From positions 1 to 8,057 of the forward strand of contig NZ_JOEQ01000080.1 in assembly GCF_000721075.1 (NCBI RefSeq): a stretch of DNA of 8,057 bases, read 5' to 3'. A program made the translations under genes and the position numbers. Origin of the DNA: Streptosporangium amethystogenes. GTDB taxonomy: Bacteria > Actinomycetota > Actinomycetes > Streptosporangiales > Streptosporangiaceae. Positions 1-6,361 of the stretch are shown here, piece after piece. The stretch's first letter is position 1, and every line of letters starts with the position of its first letter. The notes beneath the pieces are model-generated. The model saw nothing but the letters and a program-made list of their open reading frames with translations, was not told where the DNA came from and did not search any database.

Positions 1-57
1 GCGTTGAACGCCTTCGCGATCACCTTCGAAGGTCGCCTGTCCCCGAGTTCTCGATAG
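1..57 (+). CDS. C-terminal end of a probable IS256-family transposase (partial)
   Basis: The window opens in an ORF that reads ALNAFAITFEGRLSPSSR and stops at TAG 55-57. From memory, the pattern 'ALNxFAIxFxGRL' resembles the extreme C-terminus of IS256 (mutator-type) DDE transposases, which act on the ends of their own insertion sequence. A terminal-repeat-like sequence starts only 16 bp after the stop (73-99), which is where an IS256-type element should end. Only 18 residues are visible, so the family call rests on a short motif plus this position. The catalytic domain is outside the window. Confidence 0.45.
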   Translation, partial: ALNAFAITFEGRLSPSSR

Positions 58-99
58 AAAAATTTCAAAACCGAGTTACACCGTTAACTGGACACACCC
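1..99 (+). mobile_element. Right end of a probable IS256-family insertion sequence
   Basis: The sequence at 73-99 contains 'gttacaccgtt' followed by 'ggacacaccc'. Read on the minus strand it begins GGGTGTGTCC and continues to CGGTGTAAC, which is the style of terminal inverted repeat I associate with actinobacterial IS256 elements. It follows the putative transposase stop by 16 bp. The other inverted repeat and the left target duplication are outside the window. If the end is at 99, the 8-9 bp after it (starting near 100) would be the target duplication. This placement is an inference. Confidence 0.4.
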
Positions 100-220
100 G
101 ATCCTGGATTAAAAGATCGACCTGAGATCGTTCCGGACGGTTCATTGCAGGTCAGCGGGTGTGCGTGGTCCACCCTGGACGGCCTTGAACGGTCCTGAAC
201 TGCAACGGAAAATGCAACTG
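99..220. other. Diverged attachment-site region of a second related element
   Basis: This stretch aligns ungapped, with a constant offset of 1915 bp, to the AICE left end at 2014-2135. About half of the 85 positions between core and arm sites match by hand count, with blocks such as 'cggttca' (138-144 and 2053-2059). It ends in two tgcaac repeats (201-206 and 213-218) with the same 12-bp period as the arm sites at 2115-2136 and 6362-6383. A core-like segment at 99-115 matches 10 of 17 bases of the AICE core and sits at the same distance (86 bp) from the first arm repeat. I read it as the left attachment end of an older element related to the AICE on the right. No integrase for it is in the window. 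Confidence 0.5.
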
Positions 221-265
221 TCGAAGTAGCCCCGCGAGAGAGCGGGGTAAGCGGAGATATCGGGT

Positions 266-1102
266 GTGATCAAATATGCACTTGTGGATGATGTGGCGCT
301 GGGGGCGCTTGCACAGCGACTGGTAGAGATCCCCGGGGTGGTCGCGGTTGTGCTCGGCGGTAGTCGGGCTCGTGGCACGCACCGCCCGGATTCGGACATC
401 GATCTGGGGCTGTACTACCGAGGTGATCTGGACGTGACGGCGCTGCGAGCGCTGGCCGTGCAGGAGGCTGGCGAACGGGCCGAGATGACCGCGCCGGGTG
501 GCTGGGGACCATGGGTCAACGGCGGCGGCTGGCTGACCATCGATGGCTGGCGAGTCGACTGGATCTACCGCGACCTGGACCGGGTCCACCGGGTCTGGGC
601 CGACTGCCAGGAAGGCCGCTATGAAGTCGGAGTCCAGGCCGGACATCCGCTGGGTTTTTACTCCCACTCCTATGCTGGCGAGGTGGCACTGTGCCGGGTG
701 CTGGCCGATCGCAGCGGGGAGTTTACCGACCTGCGGGAAAGCACCCATGCGTACCCTGTGGCGCTGAGCGCTGCGCTGGTGGACGGGCTGTGGGAGGCCG
801 ACTTCTCCGTGAGACTGGCGCGGTACGGAGCGGCCGGCACCGACCCCGCTTATGCGGCTGGCTGCCTGTTTCGCGCCATCGGCGTCGCCTGCCAGGCACT
901 GCACGGTCACGCAGGCCAGTGGCTGATCAACGAGAAGGGCATGGTGGCCTCGGCCGACCGTCTGCCCATAGCTCCGCAGGACTTCGCCGCACGGGCGCAG
1001 AGGCTGCTTGGCCACGTTGGCGAGTCAACGCAGCAGATCGAGCGGACCGTCGCCGATGTGGCCGCCCTGCTAGGGGAGGTACAGACAGCCGTCGGCCACT
1101 GA
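266..1102 (+). CDS. Nucleotidyltransferase domain protein (MNT/aminoglycoside-nucleotidyltransferase-like fold)
   Basis: This is a 278-residue soluble protein. It has the polymerase-beta-type signature GGSRARGTHRPDSDIDLGLYY at about residues 31-51, with the metal-binding pair D44 and D46 and a likely third carboxylate at D98 in 'WRVDWIYRDL'. Such enzymes transfer a nucleotide from an NTP to a hydroxyl or phosphate of a small molecule, a protein or RNA. The C-terminal part (roughly 130-270) looks helical, as in KNTase/MNT-type proteins. Its substrate cannot be read from the sequence. It resembles a protein family common in actinomycetes, and no resistance phenotype should be assumed. The GTG start at 266 is preceded by GGAG at 253-256 with good spacing. 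It lies 45 bp inside the diverged att region at 99-220, so it may be cargo of the older element. It is complete and shows no damage. Confidence 0.9.
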   Translation: MIKYALVDDVALGALAQRLVEIPGVVAVVLGGSRARGTHRPDSDIDLGLYYRGDLDVTALRALAVQEAGERAEMTAPGGWGPWVNGGGWLTIDGWRVDWIYRDLDRVHRVWADCQEGRYEVGVQAGHPLGFYSHSYAGEVALCRVLADRSGEFTDLRESTHAYPVALSAALVDGLWEADFSVRLARYGAAGTDPAYAAGCLFRAIGVACQALHGHAGQWLINEKGMVASADRLPIAPQDFAARAQRLLGHVGESTQQIERTVADVAALLGEVQTAVGH

Positions 1103-1250
1103 CCGCAGTCCGCGCGCCACCTTCCCGGACTGTCACCCGACGCCCATCGACGGGGACCAGGCGCGCGTGGGCGGGACCGGCGCCCAAGCCGCATGCCCGT
1201 CTGGCTGGTCGCCGCTTGACACCTCAGGCAGAGCGGATGTCTGCGACCGT
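1103..1250. other. Gene-free stretch after the nucleotidyltransferase gene
   Basis: I see no credible reading frame, RNA gene or terminator with a T-run here. It separates the nucleotidyltransferase gene from the degenerate repeat that starts at 1251. Short GC-rich palindromic bits such as 'ggcgcgcgtggg' are present, but none is convincing as a terminator. Confidence 0.4.
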
Positions 1251-1408
1251 CGGATTAGAAGTGGAGCGCATCCCATGCGTCGTGGAGTGCTGTGACCTGG
1301 GCTCTCCTAGCCTTTTGATCAAGGTTGGTTGAGGTTATTCCGCACATGTTCCGGATCATTGTGAGGTGCGATTCGTCGCGGGTAAGGGCCGAGATGATCG
1401 GTTGATCC
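1251..1408 (-). repeat. Degenerate gene-tail repeat, copy A
   Basis: This is one of two direct repeats of about 160 bp; the other is 2766-2924. They agree at roughly 70% of positions by hand alignment and differ by one indel. On the minus strand both copies share a protein-like frame. Copy A runs through 'HLTMIRNMCGI', then 'RAQVTALHDAWDALHF', and stops at the TAA at 1255-1257. Copy B preserves 'HLKKIRNMHGM' and 'RAQV', then has a TGA where copy A has the Trp of 'DAWDALHF', and ends in 'NALHF' plus the same stop. The conservation is at protein level and the frames are broken, so these look like the tails of a lost gene. I do not recognise the family. Copy A lies just downstream of the minus-strand gene 1478-1969. 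Confidence 0.7.
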
Positions 1409-1477
1409 GACAAGGCGGGGTGGGCGTAGCGCGGGTGCCTGGCTGGCTCACGCGTCCTGACGTATGTCGCGTGTGGG

Positions 1478-1969
1478 TCAGCGATACCCGCCGTACAAAG
1501 AGACTCGCTCGTCCTTATCGTGGTCCACCTTCTCTGCCAGGAAAAGGTCGCGCCGCCATGGCTCGTGAGCGATGTTGACGGTCCATTGCTCGTAGTACCA
1601 CTGGGTGCTATAGCCGCTGAAGCGGAAGTTGGCCCGGTAACGCGCACGCTCTCCCTGGTGGAGCAGGAACACCCGGCTGGGGTGACGGTTGGTCGGATAC
1701 GCGGCCCATACCGGGGTTCGCTCCACTTCAACCGCTGCTCCAGACAGCTGGAACCGCAGCCCGTTGAGCTGCGCTGGGAATGAATGACTGTCGACCGCAA
1801 TGGTGGGCGCGTATCCGATCTGTTCGTCGGCGAGAAGATCGTGGACGATCAGCGGCGCGTCGGGCATCGGCGGCAATTCGAACGCCGAGGGAATTTCGCG
1901 TCGACGCGTGGCCTCCTCGGCGCCACGCGCTTGCTTGGTCCACCGGATCACGATCCGCTGCACGATCAT
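1478..1969 (-). CDS. Hypothetical protein, unrecognised
   Basis: This encodes a 163-residue protein from the ATG at 1967-1969 ('MIVQRIVIRW'). I chose that start because GGGGGA lies about 7 bp upstream. An in-frame GTG sits directly before it, and the ORF can be extended to 2017, but the extension would run into the att core at 2014-2030. The composition is soluble, mixed and probably beta-rich, with clustered aromatics near the end ('QWYYEQWTVNIAHEPW') and a basic/acidic C-terminus ending 'YGGYR'. There is no signal peptide, membrane segment or motif that I can name. It lies just outside the AICE left boundary and upstream (in its own direction) of repeat copy A. Its promoter region abuts the att core, so element integration would reshape its expression. 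Confidence 0.6.
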   Translation of the reverse strand: MIVQRIVIRWTKQARGAEEATRRREIPSAFELPPMPDAPLIVHDLLADEQIGYAPTIAVDSHSFPAQLNGLRFQLSGAAVEVERTPVWAAYPTNRHPSRVFLLHQGERARYRANFRFSGYSTQWYYEQWTVNIAHEPWRRDLFLAEKVDHDKDERVSLYGGYR

Positions 1970-2013
1970 CACGCCGTCCCCCATCGTGTCTGTCCAGCAA
2001 GCATGGATGCTAG

Positions 2014-2030
2014 CCAAACCGCATTAGCAG
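2014..2030 (+). repeat. Putative attachment core at the left end of the AICE (tRNA-Ser-derived)
   Basis: The 17 bases ccaaaccgcattagcag are identical to 6483-6499 in the anticodon loop and arm of the tRNA-Ser gene, in direct orientation. On the minus strand the match starts exactly at tRNA loop position 32. The flanking bases differ on both sides. An exact 17-mer repeat in 8 kb is unlikely by chance. It lies 84 bp outside the arm-type repeats at 2115-2136, mirroring the arrangement at the right end. Confidence 0.7.
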
Positions 2031-2114
2031 CTCTGATCTTGCCCGTCCCGATCGGTTCAACCTGGACCAACGGGCACCGCCGGTCCGTCTGGAACGACAT
2101 GGGACGGCGCTGGA

Positions 2115-2136
2115 TTGCAACTAGAACTGCAACTAG
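2115..2136 (+). promoter_or_regulatory. Arm-type integrase site pair, left end
   Basis: Two copies of tgcaacta (2116-2123 and 2128-2135) are spaced 12 bp apart. The 22-bp block matches 19 of 22 bases at 6362-6383, in the same orientation. In tyrosine-integrase systems, such tandem sites flanking the core bind the N-terminal domain of Int. The stop codon of the adjacent cargo gene (2133-2135) falls inside the second copy. Confidence 0.65.
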
Positions 2137-2729
2137 GGAGCGGCCATCACGGGCGGCATGACCTCGATGACGCGGGCCGTTCCGGAGGGTGGTCGCATCT
2201 CGTGCATGGTGATCACATCACTCGGCTTGAGATGCCGCCAATGCTCGGGGGTCAGGGGAAGGAGTCTCACCGGTGCGCACTCGCCCGGTTTCAGCGGAGT
2301 ACGGCCCTCCACCCAGAGGAAGGCGATACTGACCGAAAGCTCGCCCTCAGGCGTGCGCTGTCCGATATCCCACATGGGTCGAAGCACTTCACCGGGAAGT
2401 ACCGGCACCTTGCGGCCCCCCTCTCCGGCGGGCAAGAGGCAGAGTTCAGCCCGGAGAGCGCCGTTCCGGGCCTCGCTGCGCCGCCACTCGTACCAACTGA
2501 CTTCTTGCTGAAGCCATAGCAGGCGTGCGGCGTCGGCCAGCAGGCCCCAGAACTTCGGCGGTTGCGGACAAGCGTCGCCGAGATCTTCGAGGAGGATGAG
2601 GGCCGCTTCCCAGTCGTCGTCTTTCAGGCGTTCCATAACCCCGGCAGCTCTGGCAGTAACCTCCTCGATGCGGGTGCCGGCGAGACAGAACCGGACAGCC
2701 TTGTACAGCGGAGAGTCCCGGGAATCCAC
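2133..2729 (-). CDS. AICE cargo protein of unknown function with a possible EF-Tu-like beta-barrel C-terminus
   Basis: This encodes 198 residues from the GTG at 2727-2729 ('VDSRDSPLYKAVRF'). An in-frame ATG at 2835-2837 would add 36 residues, but that extension reads through repeat copy B and looks non-coding, so I prefer the shorter form. No strong ribosome-binding site decides this. Residues about 8-80 look helical ('RIEEVTARAAGVMERLKDDDWEAAL') and Trp-rich ('ADAARLLWLQQEVSWYEWRRSEAR'). The last 90 or so residues are beta-like, and 'VRLLPLTPEHWRHLKPSDVITMHE' recalls domain III of elongation factor Tu-type proteins; this resemblance is inferred from motif style only. It looks complete, and homologous-looking hypothetical proteins are familiar from actinomycetes. 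The function is unknown. It follows the DUF6461-type gene in the same direction after about 160 bp. Confidence 0.7.
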   Translation of the reverse strand: MDSRDSPLYKAVRFCLAGTRIEEVTARAAGVMERLKDDDWEAALILLEDLGDACPQPPKFWGLLADAARLLWLQQEVSWYEWRRSEARNGALRAELCLLPAGEGGRKVPVLPGEVLRPMWDIGQRTPEGELSVSIAFLWVEGRTPLKPGECAPVRLLPLTPEHWRHLKPSDVITMHEMRPPSGTARVIEVMPPVMAAP

Positions 2730-2765
2730 GCCCTGATCATGACAGGCACCCGAGTCCAGAACCTG

Positions 2766-2924
2766 CGGATTAGAAGTGGAGGGCGTTTCATGAGTCGTGT
2801 GGTGTAGTGACCTGGGCTCTTGCGGTCCGCCGGTCAAGGCCAGCCGAGATCATTCCGTGCATGTTCCGGATCTTCTTGAGGTGTGGTTTCCTCATCGATA
2901 AGGGTCGAGGTGATCAGTTGATCC
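2766..2924 (-). repeat. Degenerate gene-tail repeat, copy B
   Basis: This is the partner of the repeat at 1251-1408, at an offset of 1515-1516 bp. It lies between the two cargo genes and overlaps the last codons of the DUF6461-type gene, whose C-terminal residues 'GSTDHLDPYR' come from reading the repeat in a different frame. Relative to copy A it has one extra base near 2895 and a TGA in place of the Trp codon of 'DAWDALHF'. Just upstream of the conserved frame it has tandem TAA and TAG stops. It cannot encode the tail protein as it stands. Confidence 0.7.
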
Positions 2925-3458
2925 TATTAGAGCGTGACCGGCGTACCGAGCACGGGATAGGTGAACACCGGTGGCTCGTTCGGCAAGGGCGAGAGCGCTG
3001 GAGACGGGGTTGCCAGCGAATTGCGGCTCCTCGTCGTCAACAGGCAGGTCAAGATCTCCGACGTCGGCCTGGAGCCGGTCAGGGTCACCGCCCTCCCGGA
3101 AACAATAGCTGTACAGGCCAAAGGTGGTGATCATCTGGCCGTCGATGCAGTAGGTGAAACCGTTGCTGTTAAGGGTCGCGCATACCGCGGCTGCTGCTGT
3201 TCCTGCGGATAGCAGCCCAACCTTATGGAAGATGATCCCCGCCCAGCCGTGCTCGATCAGGACAGTTCCACCACGGGCGGCATAGGCCGCGACACCGAAT
3301 CCGGACTCGCACGGTGTACCTGGGGTGACGTTGATCCGTTGCAGGGCTTCTTCGGGAGACATGCTCTGCACGAAGCCTGCATAGAGCCAAGTGCTGTCTT
3401 CATCGTCGGTGAACTCCCGGTAGAGCCATTCGTAGGTCGCCGCCGTCGCGCCGCTCAT
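2892..3458 (-). CDS. DUF6461-type protein, AICE cargo
   Basis: This encodes 188 residues from the ATG at 3456-3458 ('MSGATAATYEW'). GGAAGG lies 7 bp upstream, so I prefer this start to the upstream in-frame one at 3533. The order of features fits DUF6461: an N-terminal 'YEWLYREF', then 'YAGFVQSMSPEEALQRI', a central 'VLIEHGWAG', the segment 'LLSAGTAAAAVCATLNSNGFTYCIDGQMITTF', and a C-terminal 'SSALALAERATGVHL'. Family members are common in actinomycetes, often in accessory regions, and I know no established biochemical role for them. No membrane segment or secretion signal is evident. The C-terminus runs into repeat copy B, so the last ten or so residues are probably not ancestral. The gene is divergent from repSA. 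Confidence 0.75.
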   Translation of the reverse strand: MSGATAATYEWLYREFTDDEDSTWLYAGFVQSMSPEEALQRINVTPGTPCESGFGVAAYAARGGTVLIEHGWAGIIFHKVGLLSAGTAAAAVCATLNSNGFTYCIDGQMITTFGLYSYCFREGGDPDRLQADVGDLDLPVDDEEPQFAGNPVSSALALAERATGVHLSRARYAGHALIGSTDHLDPYR

Positions 3459-3602
3459 CCATGTGCCTTCCGTAAGGGCCGTATCACGGTGATCATGACA
3501 GGGCGGTCCGACAGCCTCGTTCCTACAGTTCATGCACTATCAGCTTGGGAAGTCTCTACCGCATCTGGTCGCTGAGCTGGGGAGACGCTGACCTGCAGGG
3601 GA
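3459..3602. other. Divergent intergenic region between the DUF6461 gene and repSA, possible replication origin
   Basis: No gene fits in these 144 bp, which must hold the promoters of both divergent genes. The heptamer CTTGGGA at 3544-3550 resembles, as far as I recall, the nick-site sequence of pIJ101/pJV1-type Streptomyces rolling-circle plasmids. Its position just upstream of repSA suits a double-strand origin, but a heptamer alone is weak evidence. I see no strong hairpin directly at the site. Confidence 0.25.
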
Positions 3603-5312
3603 GTGCTTCGAGTATCCGTGATTCCCCGTGAGTTCCCTTTGGTCACCCTCCTGACGGGCACGCGAAGGGCGTGGAAACGCCTGCCCCTTCGTCGCCTTGG
3701 TGCCCAGGTCGCGGTGGAAGCCGCCAAGCTCAACGGGGTCTGCATCCGCCCCCTCGAACTGCGGCGCCTGGACACCCACACCGGCACGGTCGAGTCGTTC
3801 AACATCCCCTGCGGGGCCACCCAGGAAGCCAAGTGCCCGCCGTGTGCTCAACGCAACAAGCAGCTGCGTAAGGCCCAGCACCTGGAGGCCGAACCCGTCG
3901 CCGAACCCCATCCCTCCACCGAAGACCAGCGGTGGTTGATCGAGTTCCGGGCCGACGTGCAGGCCAAGCGCGACGAGGCCGAGCGGGACGGGGAAGACAC
4001 CCTCGACTGGGACGAGGCCATCGCGGGCATCGACGCCGAGATCAACGCCGCCGGGATGCGGGGAAACGTCCTGGGCGGGCGGACGGCCCCCAAGCGTTCC
4101 CGTTCCACGAGGCGGCGCCAAGATGCCCCGGACCTGCCCAAGCGCACCAAGCAGGACACCACCCTCGGCCGGACCTTCATCGCCCCCGACGGCAGGGTCT
4201 ACCGGCCGTCACTGTTCGCCACCCTCACCCTGCCCTCCTACGGCAAAATCCGCTCCGGCCTGGGCGTACTGGTCGATCCGAGCACCTACGACTACGCAGC
4301 GGCGGCCCGCGACGCCCTGCACTTCTCCAAGCTGGTCGACCGCTTCGTGCAGAACCTGCGCCGGGTGGCCGGCTACGACGTCCAATACTTCGCCACCGTC
4401 GAACCACAGAAACGATTCGCGCCGCATCCGCACATGGCAATCCGCGGGACCATGCCCCGCGCGGAGATCAAAGCCATCGCCGCCGCCACGTACCACCAGG
4501 TGTGGTGGCCCTCGGTCGATGAAGTCCGCTTCGACGGTGACCACCTGCCCATCTGGACGGAACGGGCCGACCTGGGCGACGGCGCCACCTACCCGGACGG
4601 ACAGAGCGGCGACTACCTCGACCCCGCCACCGGGGAACTGCTACCCACCTGGGACGAAGCACTCGACCAACTCGACACCGACGAGACGGCCGAACCGCTG
4701 CACGTGGTCCGCTTCGGCCCCCAGGTCGATGTTCAAGGCATCGTCGCTGGATCGCCGGACGCACACAAGCGCATCGGCTACCTCACCAAATACCTGACCA
4801 AGAACCTCGGCGACCCCCTCGACCTCAACGACCAAGACAACCAGGCCCGTCGTGACCACGCCGTTCGGATGGTCGAGGCGCTGCGCTACGAACCCTGCTC
4901 GCCCACCTGCCCGAACTGGCTGCGGTACGGAATCCAACCCAAGGAAGCCAAAGCGGGCATGCTGCCGGGCCGGTGTAGGGGCAAGGCGCACAAGGCCGAA
5001 CACCTCGGCTACGCTGGACGACGCATCCTGGTCTCCCGTAAGTGGTCGAACAAGACCCTGCGCGAACACAAGGCCGACCGCCGGGCCTGAGTGCTCGACA
5101 TGCTCGGCCTGCCCGACGACACCGTCACCGACCCGCACCGCTACATCTGGCGGCCGGTCTCCTCCAAAGACCCCAACCGCACCCCGCTGGCCAAACGACT
5201 GCTGCGCGAAGTCGCCAACCGCCGGCGCACCCGCGCACGCCTGATCGAACTCCAAGCCAGAGCGGACGGACGACCGATCGAGGATCTTTCGGCAATCGGA
5301 GAGGCGGCCTGA
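3603..5312 (+). pseudogene. repSA: RepSA-type replication initiator interrupted by an in-frame TGA
   Basis: This is the rolling-circle replication initiator of pSAM2-like AICEs, which nicks the excised circle at its origin. From the GTG at 3603, 495 codons run to a TGA at 5088-5090. The same frame then continues for 73 more sensible codons to 5312, for a total of about 569 codons. Visible motifs are the Cys cluster C47, C70, C78 and C81 near the N-terminus ('IPCGATQEAKCPPC'), 'FATLTLPSYG', the HUH motif 'HPH' at residues 275-277, and the catalytic region 'YLTKYLTK' with Y393 and Y397. A Cys/His-rich tail begins at 'CSPTCPNWLRYG'. Family members read 'HRADRRAWVL' at the break, so TGA replaces the Trp codon TGG. 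A GTG follows the stop directly and could restart the C-terminal fragment. The first 35 residues are atypical, and the start is uncertain. The family's 'CREGWH' segment appears shortened to 'AQH' at about residues 91-93. Confidence 0.85.
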
Positions 5313-5313
5313 C

Positions 5314-5514
5314 ATGGAACCACTGTTCTACCGGCCCAAGGATGCCGCCGTGATGCTCGGCATGAGCCGTACGGCCGTCTTCCGACTGATCAAGACCGGC
5401 GAACTCAAGTCAATCAAGGACGAGGGATACCGGCTGGTCCCCCGGTGGGCGCTCCACGAGTTCGCCCGTGCACTGGAGGCCAAGGCAGGGCTCTCCCAGG
5501 AAGAGGCGGCGTGA
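5314..5514 (+). CDS. xis: Excisionase / MerR-type helix-turn-helix DNA-binding protein
   Basis: This 66-residue protein has the layout of AICE excisionases. 'YRPKDAAVMLGMSRTAVFRLIKTGELKSIK' is a winged-helix MerR-like (helix_turn_helix_17) recognition unit at residues 6-35, followed by a wing and 'VPRWALHEFARAL'. Such proteins bend attL and attR DNA and steer the integrase toward excision. It starts one base after the end of the repSA frame at 5312 and overlaps the int start by one base (TGATG at 5512-5516), so the three genes form one operon with translational coupling. It appears intact, unlike both its neighbours, although without a working integrase it has no partner from this element. 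Confidence 0.85.
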   Translation: MEPLFYRPKDAAVMLGMSRTAVFRLIKTGELKSIKDEGYRLVPRWALHEFARALEAKAGLSQEEAA

Positions 5515-6354
5515 TGGCGAAGAAGCCGGACGGCCGGTCCTCGATCTACCTCGGTAATGACGGCTACTGGCACGGCTGGGTCACCTTGGGTATCAAACCT
5601 GACGGCTCCCCTGACCGTCGTCACCGGATGGCCAGGACTGAGGCCGAAGTGACACGCAAGGTCAGCGAGCTGGAGAACAACCGGGAGTCCGGACAGGTCA
5701 CCAAGCCCGGCCGTGCGCCCACCGTCGCCGAGTGGATGACCGAGTATCTCGACGTGATCTGTGAGCGGCTCGTGATCTCCGGCAAGATGGCGCCGCGTAC
5801 CCTGACCGACTACCGGTCCAAGACCCGGCTGCAAGGAGGGCTGCAAGAAGCAGGGGCACACCTGCTTCAAGAGGACCTGTCTCAAGGACTGTACGAGTCA
5901 TGCCGACAGGTGCCCGAAGCGCACGGGCGGGGGCATCGTCTTCCGCCAGCGAAAGGGCAGGAGCAAGCTCACCCTTCAATGCCCTCCCGAGTTGCTCGCG
6001 CTCCTCAAGGCACACCGCAAGATCCAGGCCGCGGAGCGTCTCAAGGCGGGGGATCGCTGGGAGGATCACGACCTTGTGTTCGCCACCCGCCACGGCGGCC
6101 CGATCGAGCGCACCGAGGACTGGAAGGTGTGGAAGGCGATCCTCAAGCAGGCCGGGGTTCGGGACGTGCGGGTGCACGACGCTCGACACACGGCCGCGAC
6201 GCCTCTTATCGAGCAGGGTGTGAACATCCGAGTCGTTCAGGAGGTTCTGGGCCACACGAGGGTGACCACGACCGAGCGTTATGCACATGTGTCCACACCG
6301 CTCATGCGCGATGCCGGGGAACGCCTGGCCTCGGCGCTCTGGGGGGAGTCCTGA
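5514..6354 (+). pseudogene. int: Tyrosine integrase with internal deletion and frameshift
   Basis: This is an AICE site-specific tyrosine recombinase. The first frame (5514 to about 5828) gives the N-terminal arm-binding domain ('GYWHGWVTLGI', 'TEAEVTRKVSELE') and the start of the core-binding domain ('APTVAEWMTEYLDVI' to 'TLTDYRSKTR'). From about 5827 the sense continues in the next frame with the Cys-rich segment 'GCKEGCKKQGHTC', then 'KRTGGGIVFRQRKGRSKL', 'VHDARHTAAT', 'VLGH' and the nucleophile region 'TTERYAHVS' with Tyr at 6280-6282. Missing are most of the core-binding domain and catalytic box I with its arginine. About 280 codons remain, where intact relatives usually have well over 400. 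The product should be inactive. Short GCTGCAAG repeats at the junction may have promoted the deletion. Confidence 0.88.
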
Positions 6355-6361
6355 ACCCTCG

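Noticed and set aside
66..83. A partial match to the att core (aaaccg then tta)
   Set aside because: It agrees at only 10 of 17 positions, and its distance to the arm repeats is wrong. The candidate at 99-115 scores the same but sits at the exact expected spacing.
1255..1800. A 181-residue minus-strand ORF overlapping the 163-residue gene
   Set aside because: Its upstream two-thirds lies antisense-frame to the better-supported gene 1478-1969. Only its tail is conserved with repeat copy B, so I treat that tail as a gene relic.
2730..2837. N-terminal extension of the cargo gene to the ATG at 2835-2837
   Set aside because: The extra residues are read from repeat copy B, look unstructured, and have no counterpart in the frame conserved between the repeat copies.
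5088..5090. TGA in repSA as selenocysteine or programmed readthrough
   Set aside because: No SECIS-like hairpin or readthrough context is evident, and the family residue is Trp, so a plain nonsense mutation is simpler.
3530..5315. Long minus-strand and alternative-frame ORFs opposite repSA
   Set aside because: These are typical GC-rich shadow frames. repSA itself carries clear HUH and Tyr motifs in the plus frame.
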